The notes under the pieces are model-generated. The model saw nothing but the letters and a program-made list of their open reading frames with translations. It was not told where the DNA came from and did not search any database. Positions 18,451 to 27,723 of a stretch of DNA of 64,000 bases are shown piece after piece. The stretch is from Lysobacter luteus (lineage in GTDB: Bacteria; Pseudomonadota; Gammaproteobacteria; Xanthomonadales; Xanthomonadaceae). Position numbers and translations under genes: made by a program. Position 1 is the first letter of the stretch. Each line of letters opens with the position of its first letter. The DNA lies in NCBI RefSeq assembly GCF_907164845.1, contig NZ_OU015430.1, forward strand, positions 62,001-126,000, in the 5' to 3' direction.

Positions 18451-18475
18451 AACTACCGGCGCTTCGCCGGGGCGG

Positions 18476-19828
18476 CTACTCCACGCCGTGCAGGTAATCC
18501 AGGGTGACCTGCAGCATCGCGCGCAGGCCGAGGTCGAGCGACGCCTCGTCGAGCAGGAACTTCGGCGAGTGGTTGCCCGGTGCGGTGGCCGGGTCGATAC
18601 CGGGCGACGTCGCGCCGACGAAGAAGAACATCGAGGGCACCTCGCGGGCGTAGTAGGCGAAATCCTCGGCGCCCATCTGCAGCGGGGGCTCGATCACGTG
18701 CTCCGCGCCGGCCACCGCCTGCAGGCTCGGCAGCATCTTCGCGGTGAGCGCGGGGTCGTTGACCGTGACCGGGTTGCCGGTGCTGTCGGGCACCTGCGCG
18801 TCGGCGGTGGCGCCGTGGGCGGCAGCGACCTGCTCGGCGACGTTGCGCAGGTCGGCGTGGATCCTGGTGCGCATGTCCTCGTCGAAGGTGCGGATGGTCC
18901 CCACCAGCTCGACCGAGTCGGGAATGATGTTGTAGCGGATGCCGCCGTGGATCGCGCCAAAGCTGACCACCGCCGGCTGTTTGGCAATGTCGCTGCGGCG
19001 GCTGACAACGGTCTGCGCGGTGCCGACCAGGTCGGCCGCGGCGACGATCGGGTCGACCCCGCCCCACGGCCGCGAGCCGTGCGTCTGCACGCCTTGCACG
19101 GTGATCGTGAACTTGTCGGAGGCCGCCATCAGCGGGCCACCGCGGACGCCGATGGTGCCGACCGGCAGCGACGAGAACACGTGCAGCCCGAACATCGCGT
19201 CCGGCTCGAAACCCGCGAACAGGCCGTCCTCGATCATCAGCGACGCGCCGCCTTCCTCACCGGCCGGGGCGCCTTCCTCGGCCGGCTGGAACACCAGCAT
19301 CACCTGGCCCGGCAGGTCGTCGCGCATCGCCACCAGCGCATCGGCGACGCCAAGCAGGATCGCGGTGTGGGCATCGTGGCCGCAGGCGTGCATGACACCG
19401 GTCTGCTGGCCATTGAAGGTCGTGGTCGCGGTCGAGGCGAACGGCAGGCCGGTCTGCTCGGTCACCGGCAATGCGTCCATGTCCGCGCGCAGCGCGACCT
19501 TCGGCCCCGGCAGCGCGCCTTCGACGACCGCCGTGACGCCGTGGTGGGCAATTCCGGTGCGCACCTCCAGTCCGAGTGCGCGCAGGTGTTCGGCAACCCT
19601 GGCCGAGGTCTGCTCTTCCCGATTGGACAGCTCGGGGTGCTGGTGGAACCAGCGCCGCAGCTCGACCACTTCGGCGGCGACGCGCCCGGCCTGGGCCGCG
19701 ACTTCGGGCCGTTGCTGCGTCGTGGCGGCCTGGGCGGTCTGTGCGGACGCGTCCGGTGCCAGTGCAATCGCGAGCAGCGCGGGCAGCAGGGACAGGATCT
19801 GGGTTGGGCGGTCGTTCGGCAGGCGCAT
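18476..19828 (-). CDS. M20-family amidohydrolase, exported
   Basis: 450 residues with a cleavable signal peptide of about 29 residues (LSLLPALLAIALAPDASA). It matches M20D/AmhX-type amidohydrolases: RRWFHQHPELSNREEQT at the start of the mature part, metal ligands in MHACGHDAHTAILLG and FQPAEEGAPAGEEGGA, a dimerisation lid, and MGAEDFAYYAREVPSMFFFVG near the end. Such enzymes cleave N-acyl amino acids or hippurate-like amides with two metal ions. The signal peptide suggests action in the periplasm; the natural substrate is unknown. GGGGAGA precedes ATG 19828. Confidence 0.9.
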   Translation of the reverse strand: MRLPNDRPTQILSLLPALLAIALAPDASAQTAQAATTQQRPEVAAQAGRVAAEVVELRRWFHQHPELSNREEQTSARVAEHLRALGLEVRTGIAHHGVTAVVEGALPGPKVALRADMDALPVTEQTGLPFASTATTTFNGQQTGVMHACGHDAHTAILLGVADALVAMRDDLPGQVMLVFQPAEEGAPAGEEGGASLMIEDGLFAGFEPDAMFGLHVFSSLPVGTIGVRGGPLMAASDKFTITVQGVQTHGSRPWGGVDPIVAAADLVGTAQTVVSRRSDIAKQPAVVSFGAIHGGIRYNIIPDSVELVGTIRTFDEDMRTRIHADLRNVAEQVAAAHGATADAQVPDSTGNPVTVNDPALTAKMLPSLQAVAGAEHVIEPPLQMGAEDFAYYAREVPSMFFFVGATSPGIDPATAPGNHSPKFLLDEASLDLGLRAMLQVTLDYLHGVE

Positions 19829-19938
19829 GGCTGGTCTCCCCGGGAATGACCGGATGCTACCGCCGCGGCGCGTGCGATGCGGGCGGGCGCGTGCATCGAC
19901 CGCTGCCCGTGGCCGGCGTCGATCCAGCGCGGACCCGC

Positions 19939-20391
19939 TCAGCCGGACGACTTCTCCGGGATCACCGAAATCGTGCCGCCGCGCTCGAGCACCGCGTACT
20001 TCACCTGCGACAGGTCCCGAAGCCCGTGCGAGGCCCGGGCGGCCTCGAGCACGTCCTCCAGGTCGACCCGCGCGCGGTCCATCCGGTCCTCCAACAGCTG
20101 CCCGTCCTCGACGATGATCAGTGGGGCGTCGTCGAGCCAACGCTCGGCCACTTTCGACCGCTGCTTGATGAAGGCCAGGCCGAGCTCCATCAGCACCAGC
20201 GTGCTGACCAGCAACAGCGCGGTGGTGACCGAGAAATCGTCGCCCATCATTCCCTGCGACACCGACTCGCCGATGATCAGCAGCAGCACGAGGTCGAACG
20301 CGTTCATCTGTGCCAGCGGGCGCTTGCCGGCGATGCGGAACACCAGCAGCAGGAACAGGTAGATCGCGACCGCACGCAACACGGTATCCAT
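19939..20391 (-). CDS. DUF421 (YetF-like) membrane protein
   Basis: 150 residues. Three hydrophobic segments (about 4-20, 30-47 and 57-77) include FRIAGKRPLAQMNAFDLVLLLIIGESVS, the hallmark of DUF421. They are followed by a small cytoplasmic domain (LIIVEDGQLLEDRMDRARVDLEDVLEAARASHG, then VKYAVLERGGTISVIPE). The function of the family is unsettled. GGAGGG precedes ATG 20391. The gene 14 nt upstream on the same strand is its likely partner. Confidence 0.9.
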   Translation of the reverse strand: MDTVLRAVAIYLFLLLVFRIAGKRPLAQMNAFDLVLLLIIGESVSQGMMGDDFSVTTALLLVSTLVLMELGLAFIKQRSKVAERWLDDAPLIIVEDGQLLEDRMDRARVDLEDVLEAARASHGLRDLSQVKYAVLERGGTISVIPEKSSG

Positions 20392-20405
20392 CTCGCGCCC
20401 TCCGG

Positions 20406-20915
20406 TCAGGGGTAGACGAAGCTGTCGATACGCAATGGCGGGCCACCCGCGACCGACGCGGTGCCGGCGAGCCGGCCGATGGTCTCGGGCTGGCCCTGCA
20501 GCAGCACCTGCTGGCGCGTGCCGGGCTCGACCTTGAAGGTGTAGCGGACGCGGTCGTCGGCGACCGCGACCTCCTGCGGCTGCGGCAGCACCTCCTCGAA
20601 CGAGAACGCGCGCGCATGGTCGCCCTCGATCACCACATCGAAGGTGTCGCTGCCGGTGATCGCCGCGGTGTCGGCCTCGAACACGAGCCGGGTGGGCATC
20701 TGGTAGCGGGTGAACCGCGGCCACGTCGCGCTGGTCGGCCCGCTTTCGGCGTGACCCTCGGCAAACGGTCCCATGCCACCGAGCAGGCCGGCCAGCGCCG
20801 CCAGCACGCCGGCCAGCAGCACCAACACGCCGACACGGCGCAGCCGGAACATCGTGCGCTGGAAGTCCAGGTGCTGCTCGATCTGCAGCACCGGATGCCG
20901 GTTGGATCCGGTCAT
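20406..20915 (-). CDS. hypothetical membrane-anchored protein paired with DUF421
   Basis: 169 residues: a soluble N-terminus of about 27 residues, one membrane helix (VGVLVLLAGVLAALAGLLGGMG, 28-49), then an outer beta-rich domain that ends PPLRIDSFVYP. The FDVVIEGDHARAFSFEEVLP segment suggests a sandwich fold. I cannot name the family. The 14-nt gap to the DUF421 gene indicates cotranscription. No catalytic motif is visible. Confidence 0.75.
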   Translation of the reverse strand: MTGSNRHPVLQIEQHLDFQRTMFRLRRVGVLVLLAGVLAALAGLLGGMGPFAEGHAESGPTSATWPRFTRYQMPTRLVFEADTAAITGSDTFDVVIEGDHARAFSFEEVLPQPQEVAVADDRVRYTFKVEPGTRQQVLLQGQPETIGRLAGTASVAGGPPLRIDSFVYP

Positions 20916-20981
20916 GGCGTCGGTCCGCGGTTGAGACGCGGCCGACTATTGGCGCGGGTGTGTTTACACCGCGTGTCCGCC

Positions 20982-22091
20982 TCAGCCGCGGTGCTCGAGC
21001 GCCAGGTACTCGGCCGACTGCATCTCGATCAGGCGCGAGGCGGTGCGCTCGAACGCGCCCACCAGCCGGCCGCCGGTGTACAGCCCCGGTGGCGCCGCGG
21101 CGGCAGTGCAGACCAGGTTGACGTGGCGGTCGTAGAGCTCGTCGATCAGGTGCACGAAACGACGCGCGGGGTCGTCGTTCGTCCCGTCGAAGCGGGGGAC
21201 GCCGCCGACCAGCACGGTGTGGTACTCGGTGGCGATCTCGATGTAGTCGCTGGCCGCACGCGGACCCTCGCAGAGCGCCGCGAAATCGAACCAGGCGTGG
21301 CCTTCGGCGAGGCAGCGCACCGGGATCGGACGCTCGTCGATCACCAGCGGGCCGTCCTCGCGCGGGGCGCCCGCGGTCAGTTCGTCCCAGCGCTCGCGCA
21401 GCCAGTCATCGGCACCCGCATCGAGCGGGGCGCGGTAGACCGGGGAGCGGGTCAGCGCACGCAGGCGATAGTCATGCACGCTGTCCAGGAACAGGACCTT
21501 GCAGTGTCGCTCGATCAGGGCGATGGCTGGCAGGAAGCGCTCGCGTTGCAGGCCGTCCTTGAACAGGCCGGCTGGCGCGATGTTGGAGCTGGTCACCAGC
21601 GCCACGCCCTCGGCGAACAGGCGCTCGAGCAGGCGCCCCAGCAACATCGCGTCGCCGATGTCGGTGACGAAGAACTCGTCGAGCACGAGAACGCGCAGGT
21701 CGTTGCGCCACTGCCGGGCGATCGTGCGCAGCGGGTCGGACTCGCCGGCGTGCGCGCGCAGCTGCGCGTGGACCTCGCGCATGAACCGGTGGAAATGGGT
21801 GCGCCGCTTCTGCTCGATCGGCAGGCCGTCGAAGAACAGGTCGATCAGGAAGGTCTTGCCGCGCCCGACCCCGCCCCACAGGTACAGCCCCTGCGGCGCC
21901 GGCGCGGGGATGCCGCGGAGCCGGTCGAGCAGGCCCTGGCGGGGCGGGTCGACCAGGGCGGCGTGCAAGCGGTCCAGTTCGGCCAGCGCCGGGTGCTGGG
22001 CGGGGTCGTCGTTCCATTCGCCACGGGCGGCGCCGGCGGCATAGCGCGCGCCGGGCAGGGCGGCCGGGCCGGCCGGATGTGGTTCAGTCAT
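20982..22091 (-). CDS. zapE: cell division ATPase ZapE (AFG1-like)
   Basis: 369 residues, the usual ZapE size. Walker A GGVGRGKT is at about 73-80, and Walker B LRVLVLDEFFVTDIGDA follows at 132-148. Other family segments are RRTHFHRFMREVH and VTSSNIAPAGLFKDGLQRERFLPAI. ZapE is an AFG1-type AAA protein that binds FtsZ at the division ring and is needed for division under low oxygen or heat in E. coli. It overlaps the upstream hydrolase gene by 8 nt. Confidence 0.95.
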   Translation of the reverse strand: MTEPHPAGPAALPGARYAAGAARGEWNDDPAQHPALAELDRLHAALVDPPRQGLLDRLRGIPAPAPQGLYLWGGVGRGKTFLIDLFFDGLPIEQKRRTHFHRFMREVHAQLRAHAGESDPLRTIARQWRNDLRVLVLDEFFVTDIGDAMLLGRLLERLFAEGVALVTSSNIAPAGLFKDGLQRERFLPAIALIERHCKVLFLDSVHDYRLRALTRSPVYRAPLDAGADDWLRERWDELTAGAPREDGPLVIDERPIPVRCLAEGHAWFDFAALCEGPRAASDYIEIATEYHTVLVGGVPRFDGTNDDPARRFVHLIDELYDRHVNLVCTAAAAPPGLYTGGRLVGAFERTASRLIEMQSAEYLALEHRG

Positions 22092-22788
22092 CGGGGGTGG
22101 TGGTCGCGGCCGGCAGGTACGGTCGGATGCCGTTCTTGACCGCCCCGCGCAGGTCCATCAGGCGCCGGTGGAAGAAGTGGCTGGTGTCGGGGATGCGGAC
22201 CAGCTCGGGCGGCTGCTTGAGGCCGTCGACCCAGGCGTAGACGTCGGCCGGATTGACCACCTCGTCGGCGTCGCCCTGGACCACCAGCCACGGGCCGTCG
22301 AACGGGGTGACCTCGTCGAAGCCGTAGCCGCGGTTGGCCGGCGGCGCAATCATCACCAGCATGCCGGGCTTGAGCTCGGCCGCCATCCGGTAGGCCACGT
22401 AAGAGCCGAAGCTGAAACCGGCCAGCCAGACCTCGGCATCGGGCCGCTGCGCGCGCACCCACTCGAACACCGCCCGCAGATCTTCCGATTCGCCATCGCC
22501 GTTGTCGAATGCGCCCTCCGAGGCGCCGACGCCGCGGAAGTTGAACCGCACCGTGCTGGCACCGCACAGATGGAACGCGCGCGCGGTCATCGTGACGACC
22601 TTGTTGTGCATCGTCCCGCCCTCGGTCGGCAGCGGGTGGCAGATGACGCAGACCAGTGGCCGCGAGGGGACGTCGGGCTCGGGCCCTTCGACGATCGCCT
22701 CGATCGCGCCGGCGGGACCGGCTAGGGTCAGCGGCACGGGCTTGCCGGCGCGGTAGTCGTCGCCGGTGGGGAATGTGGGCTCGCTCAT
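22084..22788 (-). CDS. alpha/beta hydrolase (small esterase/thioesterase-like)
   Basis: 234 residues. The nucleophile elbow GFSFGS places the catalytic Ser at about 126; an oxyanion-type segment CHPLPTEGGTMHNKVV lies at about 50-65, and a late DTSHFFH gives the His. Proteins of this shape (CocE/NonD-like) are common next to zapE in xanthomonads; the substrate is unknown. TATCAT sits 6 nt before the ATG, so the transcript is probably leaderless and drives zapE as well. Confidence 0.85.
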   Translation of the reverse strand: MSEPTFPTGDDYRAGKPVPLTLAGPAGAIEAIVEGPEPDVPSRPLVCVICHPLPTEGGTMHNKVVTMTARAFHLCGASTVRFNFRGVGASEGAFDNGDGESEDLRAVFEWVRAQRPDAEVWLAGFSFGSYVAYRMAAELKPGMLVMIAPPANRGYGFDEVTPFDGPWLVVQGDADEVVNPADVYAWVDGLKQPPELVRIPDTSHFFHRRLMDLRGAVKNGIRPYLPAATTTPDD

Positions 22789-22794
22789 CCGGGC

Positions 22795-22800
22795 ATGATA
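22795..22800 (-). promoter_or_regulatory. -10 hexamer TATCAT, leaderless hydrolase-zapE transcript
   Basis: TATCAT matches the -10 consensus at 5 of 6 positions, with 6 nt between it and the ATG at 22788. No Shine-Dalgarno sequence can fit in that space. No clear -35 was identified. Confidence 0.5.
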
Positions 22801-22867
22801 CGGCCCGGGGTTAACACGCTGTGGGGAGGCCCTCGCTCCCGGGCATGGCGTACGGCCCCCGGAACGC

Positions 22868-22895
22868 GAAACGCCGCCCCTGGGGACGGCGTTTC
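22868..22895 (-). terminator. hairpin after the cytochrome c5 gene
   Basis: GAAACGCCG and CGGCGTTTC form a 9-bp stem with further G:C pairs inside (CCC/GGG). It lies 20 nt past the stop of the cytochrome gene. A T-run is missing on the minus strand beyond the stem-encoded TTTC, so it is a possible terminator or mRNA 3' end protector. Confidence 0.55.
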
Positions 22896-22915
22896 AGACG
22901 GTGTGCTGCGACCTG

Positions 22916-23431
22916 TTACTGCAGGTTGTCGAGCATCCAGTCGACCGTGGCGATGACCTGCTCGTCGGTGAGGGCCGGGTTGCCGCCCTTGGCCGGCATC
23001 ACGCCGCTGGCGCCGGTGTAGCCCTCGATCGCGTGCTGGTGCAGCACGTCGATGCCCTGCGGAATGCGGGCGGCCCAGTCGGCCGCGGCCATCGTCGGCG
23101 CGCCGCCGGCGCCCGAGGTATGGCAGCCGGTGCACAGGTTGTTGAAGATCACCGCGCCATCGAGCGTGCCGCCGTAGGCGACCTGCGCCGAGGCGGCCGC
23201 GGCGGCGGCCGCGGTGGCCGCGGCCTGCGCGGCGGCACCGGTGCTGCCGGCATAGACCGCGCCGACCGGGGCGATGCGCGCCTCGGTCCGTCGGGTCACG
23301 CCTTCGGGCACGTCCTGGGGCAGCGACTTGTGCGCGAACCAGGCGACGAGGATCAGGCCTAAGGTCACCAGCACGAGGAAGCCGATGACCATGGAGAATT
23401 TCTTGAGGAACTCGAGGTCGTAATTGCGCAC
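22916..23431 (-). CDS. cytochrome c5-family protein, membrane-anchored
   Basis: 171 residues. A basic N-terminus ([12 protein letters not shown]) leads into one membrane helix ([18 protein letters not shown], about 15-32). An Ala-rich linker (about 63-85) is followed by a class I cytochrome c domain with the haem motif CTGCH at about 100-104 and a Met ligand probably in GVMPAKGG. It would carry electrons in the periplasm to terminal oxidases. I chose the GTG at 23431 because relatives begin with RNYDLEFLK. The start is only 19 nt from the 3' end of tRNA-Arg on the same strand. Confidence 0.85.
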   Translation of the reverse strand: MRNYDLEFLKKFSMVIGFLVLVTLGLILVAWFAHKSLPQDVPEGVTRRTEARIAPVGAVYAGSTGAAAQAAATAAAAAAASAQVAYGGTLDGAVIFNNLCTGCHTSGAGGAPTMAAADWAARIPQGIDVLHQHAIEGYTGASGVMPAKGGNPALTDEQVIATVDWMLDNLQ

Positions 23432-23450
23432 GATCCACCAAACGTAAGGT

Positions 23451-23527
23451 TGGCGCGCCCGGAGGGATTCGAACCCCCGACCAATGGCTTCGGAAGCCAC
23501 TACTCTATCCGGCTGAGCTACGGGCGC
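23451..23527 (-). tRNA. tRNA-Arg (anticodon CCG)
   Basis: 77 nt on the minus strand. The acceptor stem GCGCCCG/CGGGCGC, D-arm with AGCTCAGCCGGATAGAG, anticodon arm GTGGC-TTCCGAA-GCCAT with anticodon CCG, and T-arm GGGGGTTCGAATCCCTC are all present, and CCA is encoded at 23453-23451. It reads CGG codons. The cytochrome c5 start codon lies 19 nt downstream, so the two are probably transcribed together. Confidence 0.97.
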
Positions 23528-23636
23528 CTGGCTTGGACGCGAGCCGGCCGGGCCGGACACGCGAGCAGGGCATTCTAGCGGCAAAAGCGCGGACATGTCT
23601 GGCATCGGCGACACCGGCGGACCAGCCGGCGTCCGT

Positions 23637-23642
23637 TACGCT
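23637..23642 (+). promoter_or_regulatory. -10 hexamer TACGCT, leaderless ubiA transcript
   Basis: TACGCT (TANNNT type) lies 7 nt before the ubiA ATG and no Shine-Dalgarno sequence is present, suggesting a leaderless mRNA. Confidence 0.4.
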
Positions 23643-23649
23643 TGCGCGC

Positions 23650-24549
23650 ATGAGTCACCAACGATTCGACGCCCCCGCGTCGCCGGCGCCGTGGAAGACC
23701 CGCCTGGCGCTGTACTGGAAACTGACCCGCAACGACCGGCCGATCGGCTGGCTGCTGTTGCTGTGGCCGACCTGGTGGGGCCTGTGGCTGGCGGCCGGGG
23801 GGGTGCCGCCGGTGTGGACCTGGTTCGTGTTCACCGCCGGCGTGTGGCTGACCCGTTCGGCCGGCTGCGTGATCAACGACTACGCCGACCGCTGGCTGGA
23901 CCCGCATGTCGAGCGCACGCGCGGCCGGCCGCTGGCGACCGGTGCAGTGCGCGGCCGCGAGGCGCTGGCGCTGTTCGCGGTGCTGATGCTGGTGGCGTTC
24001 GCGCTGGTGCTGACGCTCAACCGGCTGACCGTGCTGATGAGTTTCGTCGGCATGCTGCTGGCGGCCAGCTATCCCTACCTCAAGCGCTATACCTACCTGC
24101 CGCAGGTCTACCTGGGCATGGCATTCGGCTGGGGCATCCCGATGGCGTTCGCCGCGGTGACCGGCGAGGTGCCGGCACTGGCCTGGCTGCTGTACGTGGC
24201 CAACATCCTGTGGTCGACCGCGTACGACACCTGGTACGCGATGGTCGATCGCGAGGACGACCTCAAGGTCGGCAGCAAGTCGACCGCGATCCTGTTCGGC
24301 GAGATGGACCTGGTCGCGCAGGGGGTGCTGTATGCACTGTTCTTCGCCGCCCTCGTGCTGGTCGGGCAGCGTGCCGGGCTCGGTACTGTCTATGCGGTGG
24401 GCGTGGGCGTGGCCATCGCGCTGGTCGCGTGGGAATTCTGGATCGCCCGCAAGCGTGGGCGCGAGGCGTGCTTCCGGGCGTTCCTGCACAACCACTGGGT
24501 CGGGATGGTGGTGTTCGTCGGCATCGCCGGCGACTACGCATTGCGCTGA
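23650..24549 (+). CDS. ubiA: 4-hydroxybenzoate octaprenyltransferase
   Basis: 299 residues with eight or nine membrane helices. The two Asp-rich prenyl-diphosphate motifs are clear: NDYADRWLD at about 76-84 (followed by [10 protein letters not shown]) and [16 protein letters not shown] in the second half. [18 protein letters not shown] near the N-terminus is typical of UbiA. It attaches the polyprenyl tail to 4-hydroxybenzoate in ubiquinone synthesis, in the inner membrane. It converges with comF, 37 nt apart, without a visible terminator. Confidence 0.95.
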   Translation: MSHQRFDAPASPAPWKTRLALYWKLTRNDRPIGWLLLLWPTWWGLWLAAGGVPPVWTWFVFTAGVWLTRSAGCVINDYADRWLDPHVERTRGRPLATGAVRGREALALFAVLMLVAFALVLTLNRLTVLMSFVGMLLAASYPYLKRYTYLPQVYLGMAFGWGIPMAFAAVTGEVPALAWLLYVANILWSTAYDTWYAMVDREDDLKVGSKSTAILFGEMDLVAQGVLYALFFAALVLVGQRAGLGTVYAVGVGVAIALVAWEFWIARKRGREACFRAFLHNHWVGMVVFVGIAGDYALR

Positions 24550-24586
24550 ATCACGCCCGTTTCGAGGCCAGCTGCGCGGCAGCAGG

Positions 24587-25345
24587 TCAGGGGACGCGCG
24601 CGCAGACCCACGCGTCGACCCGGGCGACGCCGGCAGCACGCAGTGCAACTGCCGCGGCCTGCAGGGTCGCGCCGGTGGTCATGACGTCGTCGACCAGCAC
24701 CACGTGGGCCGGCAAGGCCGTGCGCGCCCCGACCCGGAAAGCGTCGCGAAGGTTGGCGCGGCGTCGGTCGGCGGCCAAGGTGGATTGCGGATCGGTATGC
24801 CGTGCCCGCTCCAGCGCATCGGTCGCCAGCGGCAGGCCGAGCATCGCCGCGAGCGGCCGCGCGAGCTCCAGGGCCTGGTCGTAGCCGCGCTGGCGCAGCC
24901 GTCGCCAGTGCAGCGGCACGGGCACCAGGGTGGCCGGCGCCGACCATTGCACGGCCAACGGCCCGAGCCGCGCGGCCATCAACTGCGCGAGCAACCGTCC
25001 GGCGGCCAGGTCGCGATGGAACTTGAAGCGCGGCAGCAGCCGGTCCAGCGGTGCCTGGTAGAGGCAGGCCGCATGGGCTTCGGTCAGCACCCGGGGTGCC
25101 CCTCTGAGGCAGGCGCCGCATATCGCCGGATATGTCGGACCGGTCGCATCCGCCAATGGCAGGGCGCAGTGGCGGCACGCCATGGCCAGCCAGGGCAGCC
25201 CGGCCGCACAGGCGGCGCAGAGGTCGCGCCGGCGTTCGCCCGCCGCGCTGCAGACCAGGCAGCGCGAGGGCCACAGCCAGCGGGCGAAGATGGCGCGGCG
25301 GCTGTCAACCTGTTCAGGGGTGTCCAGGTTGACAGTGCCGGCCAT
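24587..25345 (-). CDS. comF: ComF-family phosphoribosyltransferase-like protein
   Basis: 252 residues. The N-terminal part has the paired cysteines of the ComF zinc region (CLVC, CAAC, CRHC, CGAC over about 29-77). The C-terminal part is a type I phosphoribosyltransferase fold with [23 protein letters not shown] and the PRPP loop [14 protein letters not shown]. ComF proteins are needed for uptake of transforming DNA in competent bacteria. The first 15 codons overlap the BirA-type operator of the divergent bioB gene. Confidence 0.92.
   Translation of the reverse strand: MAGTVNLDTPEQVDSRRAIFARWLWPSRCLVCSAAGERRRDLCAACAAGLPWLAMACRHCALPLADATGPTYPAICGACLRGAPRVLTEAHAACLYQAPLDRLLPRFKFHRDLAAGRLLAQLMAARLGPLAVQWSAPATLVPVPLHWRRLRQRGYDQALELARPLAAMLGLPLATDALERARHTDPQSTLAADRRRANLRDAFRVGARTALPAHVVLVDDVMTTGATLQAAAVALRAAGVARVDAWVCARVP
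25302..25335. promoter_or_regulatory. BirA-type biotin operator
   Basis: CTGTCAACC and GGTTGACAG form a perfect 9-bp inverted repeat around a 16-nt spacer. The E. coli bio operator has the same geometry, with TTGTAAACC/GGTTTACAA half-sites and 16 nt between. The operator lies inside codons 4-15 of comF and 60 nt upstream of bioB. Its right half contains the -35 box of the proposed bioB promoter. Confidence 0.75.
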
Positions 25346-25357
25346 GCTTTCCAGACT
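25329..25357 (+). promoter_or_regulatory. bioB operon promoter
   Basis: A perfect TTGACA (25329-25334), formed by the operator half-site, is followed after 17 nt by CAGACT (25352-25357), a weak -10 matching at 3 of 6 positions. Transcription would start near 25364, about 30 nt before the bioB ATG. Biotinyl-AMP-loaded BirA bound to the operator would cover the -35 box. Confidence 0.5.
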
Positions 25358-25394
25358 GCCGCTCCCGCGTGCCCGCGTCTGTCGGAATCTCCCC

Positions 25395-26465
25395 ATGCCT
25401 GCTGTCGGTGAACCCCTGCTGCGCCACGACTGGTCGCGGACCGAGGTGCGCGCCCTGTTCGACCTGCCGTTCCCCGAGCTGCTGCACCGTGCCGGCGAGG
25501 TCCACCGCGCCAACTTCGACCCTACCGAGGTCCAGGTCAGCACCCTGCTGTCGGTCAAGACCGGCGGCTGCCCCGAGGACTGCGCGTACTGCCCGCAGGC
25601 CCAGCGCTACCACACGGGGGTCGAGGCGCAGAAGCTGATGGAGACCGACGCGGTGCTGGAGAAGGCCCGCCAGGCGAAGGCGGCCGGGGCCAGCCGGTTC
25701 TGCATGGGCGCGGCCTGGCGCTCGCCCAAGGACCGGGACATCCCGAAGGTCGCCGCGATGATCGCCGGGGTGAAGGCGCTCGGGCTGGAGACCTGCGCCA
25801 CCCTGGGCATGCTCAGCGGCGAGCAGGCCAAGTCCCTGCGTGATGCCGGCCTGGACTACTACAACCACAACCTCGACACCGCGCCGGAGTTCTACAACGA
25901 GATCATCCACACCCGCGAGTTCCAGGACCGGTTGGACACGCTCGCGCACGTCCGCGACGCCGGCATGAAGACGTGCTGCGGCGGCATCGTCGGCATGGGC
26001 GAGTCGCGCGAGCAGCGCGCCGGCCTGCTGCAGACGCTGGCCAACCTGCCGGCGCATCCGGATTCGGTGCCGATCAACCGGCTGGTCAAGGTCGAGGGCA
26101 CGCCGCTGGCCGACGACGAGACCCTGGCCGAGCTGGACCCGTTCGAGTTCGTCCGCACCATCGCCGCCGCCCGGATCCTCATGCCGCGCTCGATGGTGCG
26201 ACTGTCGGCCGGCCGCGAGAAGATGTCGGACGAGCTGCAGGCGCTGTGTTTCCTGGCCGGCGCCAACTCGATCTTCTACGGTGAGAAATTGTTGACGACG
26301 GGCAACCCCGACACCGAGCGCGATCTGGCATTGTTCGAGCGGCTGGGCCTGCGCGCGATGCAGGTCGTCGAAGACGCACACACTCCGGGGGGAACCGTGC
26401 ACGCCGACATCATCGAAACCGACGCCGCCGGCACGGACGCCGCCCGCCCCACCTGCGCGGCCTGA
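25395..26465 (+). CDS. bioB: biotin synthase
   Basis: 356 residues. The radical-SAM cysteines [12 protein letters not shown] (Cys59, 63, 66) bind the 4Fe-4S cluster; [13 protein letters not shown] and the later Arg in [12 protein letters not shown] hold the 2Fe-2S cluster. It inserts sulfur into dethiobiotin, the last step of biotin synthesis. The ATG at 25395 gives the normal N-terminus. It heads a bioB-bioF-bioH-bioC run on the plus strand. Confidence 0.97.
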   Translation: MPAVGEPLLRHDWSRTEVRALFDLPFPELLHRAGEVHRANFDPTEVQVSTLLSVKTGGCPEDCAYCPQAQRYHTGVEAQKLMETDAVLEKARQAKAAGASRFCMGAAWRSPKDRDIPKVAAMIAGVKALGLETCATLGMLSGEQAKSLRDAGLDYYNHNLDTAPEFYNEIIHTREFQDRLDTLAHVRDAGMKTCCGGIVGMGESREQRAGLLQTLANLPAHPDSVPINRLVKVEGTPLADDETLAELDPFEFVRTIAAARILMPRSMVRLSAGREKMSDELQALCFLAGANSIFYGEKLLTTGNPDTERDLALFERLGLRAMQVVEDAHTPGGTVHADIIETDAAGTDAARPTCAA

Positions 26466-26468
26466 ACC

Positions 26469-27689
26469 GTGGCGCGCCCGTCCTGGCGTGACCGTGTCGA
26501 TGCCGCCCGCGACGCGCGCGAGGCCGCGTCGCGCCGCCGCGTGCGCCGCAGCGTCACCCACCGCGACGGCGCCCATGTCGAACTCGACGGCCGCCGCCTG
26601 CTGAACTTCTGCGGCAACGACTACCTTGGCCTGTCGCAGCACTTCGCGGTGGTCGGCGCACTGCAGGACACCGCCTCGCGGGAAGGCGCCGGCGGGGTGG
26701 GTTCGCACCTGGTCTGCGGCCACCACCAGGTCCACGACGCGCTCGAGAAGGAGCTGGCCGACTGGCTCGGCGCCCCGCGTGCGCTGCTGTTCGGCAGTGG
26801 TTACCTTGCCAACCTGGCGGTGATGCAGGCGCTGCTGGGCGACGGCGACGTCTGCGTGCAGGACCGGCTCAACCATGCCAGCCTGATCGACGCCGCCCGG
26901 CTGGCCGGCTGCCGGCTGCGCCGCTACCCGCACAACGACCCCGAAGGCGCGATCCGGCAACTGCGCGGCATGCCCGAAGGCGTCGCCATGCTCGCGACCG
27001 ACGGCGTGTTCAGCATGGACGGCGACCTTGCCCCGCTGCGCGAGCTGGCCATCGTCGCCCGCGCCCAGCAGGCGCTGCTGTACGTCGACGATGCCCACGG
27101 AGTCGGCGTGGTCGGCCCGGAAGGGCGCGGCAGCGTCGCTGCTTGCCGGCTTGGCGTGGCGCAGGTGCCGCTGCAACTGGCCACGCTCGGCAAGGCGCTC
27201 GGCGGCCACGGCGCGGCCGTGGTTGGCGATGCGGACCTGATCGGCCACCTAGTCGAGACCGCCCGGCCTTACATCTACACCACCGCGATGCCGCCGGCCC
27301 AGGCCGCGGCGACGCTGGCCGCGGTCAGGCTCGCCCGCAGCGAGCACTGGCGACGCGAGAAGCTTGGCGAACTCGCGGTGCGCTTCCGCGCGAAGGCCAA
27401 GGCGGCCGGCCTGGTCCTGCTGCCGTCGGACACGCCGATCCAGCCGGTGCTGGTCGGCGAAGAAGGGCGCGCGTTGTCGATGGCGGCGTCGCTGGAGCGC
27501 TCCGGCTACCTGGTCGCGGCGATCCGTCCGCCGACCGTGCCGGAGGGCCGCGCACGGCTGCGGGTCACGCTGTCGGCACTGCACACCCCGGCCGACGTCG
27601 ACGGGCTGGTGCAGGCGCTGGCGGGTGCGCGCGACCGCGCCGAGGCCGAAGCGCGCGTCGCTGCCATCACGGGCTGGGCGCCGGCATGA
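26469..27689 (+). CDS. bioF: 8-amino-7-oxononanoate synthase
   Basis: 406 residues. The alpha-oxoamine synthase pattern is complete: [47 protein letters not shown], and the PLP lysine in [13 protein letters not shown] (Lys242). It condenses pimeloyl-ACP and alanine. The GTG start at 26469 lies 3 nt after the bioB stop, implying translational coupling. Confidence 0.96.
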   Translation: MARPSWRDRVDAARDAREAASRRRVRRSVTHRDGAHVELDGRRLLNFCGNDYLGLSQHFAVVGALQDTASREGAGGVGSHLVCGHHQVHDALEKELADWLGAPRALLFGSGYLANLAVMQALLGDGDVCVQDRLNHASLIDAARLAGCRLRRYPHNDPEGAIRQLRGMPEGVAMLATDGVFSMDGDLAPLRELAIVARAQQALLYVDDAHGVGVVGPEGRGSVAACRLGVAQVPLQLATLGKALGGHGAAVVGDADLIGHLVETARPYIYTTAMPPAQAAATLAAVRLARSEHWRREKLGELAVRFRAKAKAAGLVLLPSDTPIQPVLVGEEGRALSMAASLERSGYLVAAIRPPTVPEGRARLRVTLSALHTPADVDGLVQALAGARDRAEAEARVAAITGWAPA

Positions 27690-27723
27690 GCCGCGTCCGG
27701 CCGCACCACTGACAGGAAGCGGA

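Noticed and set aside
23451-23649. Integration site of a mobile element at tRNA-Arg
   Set aside because: No integrase gene and no direct repeat of the tRNA 3' end were found; flanking genes are ordinary chromosomal ones.
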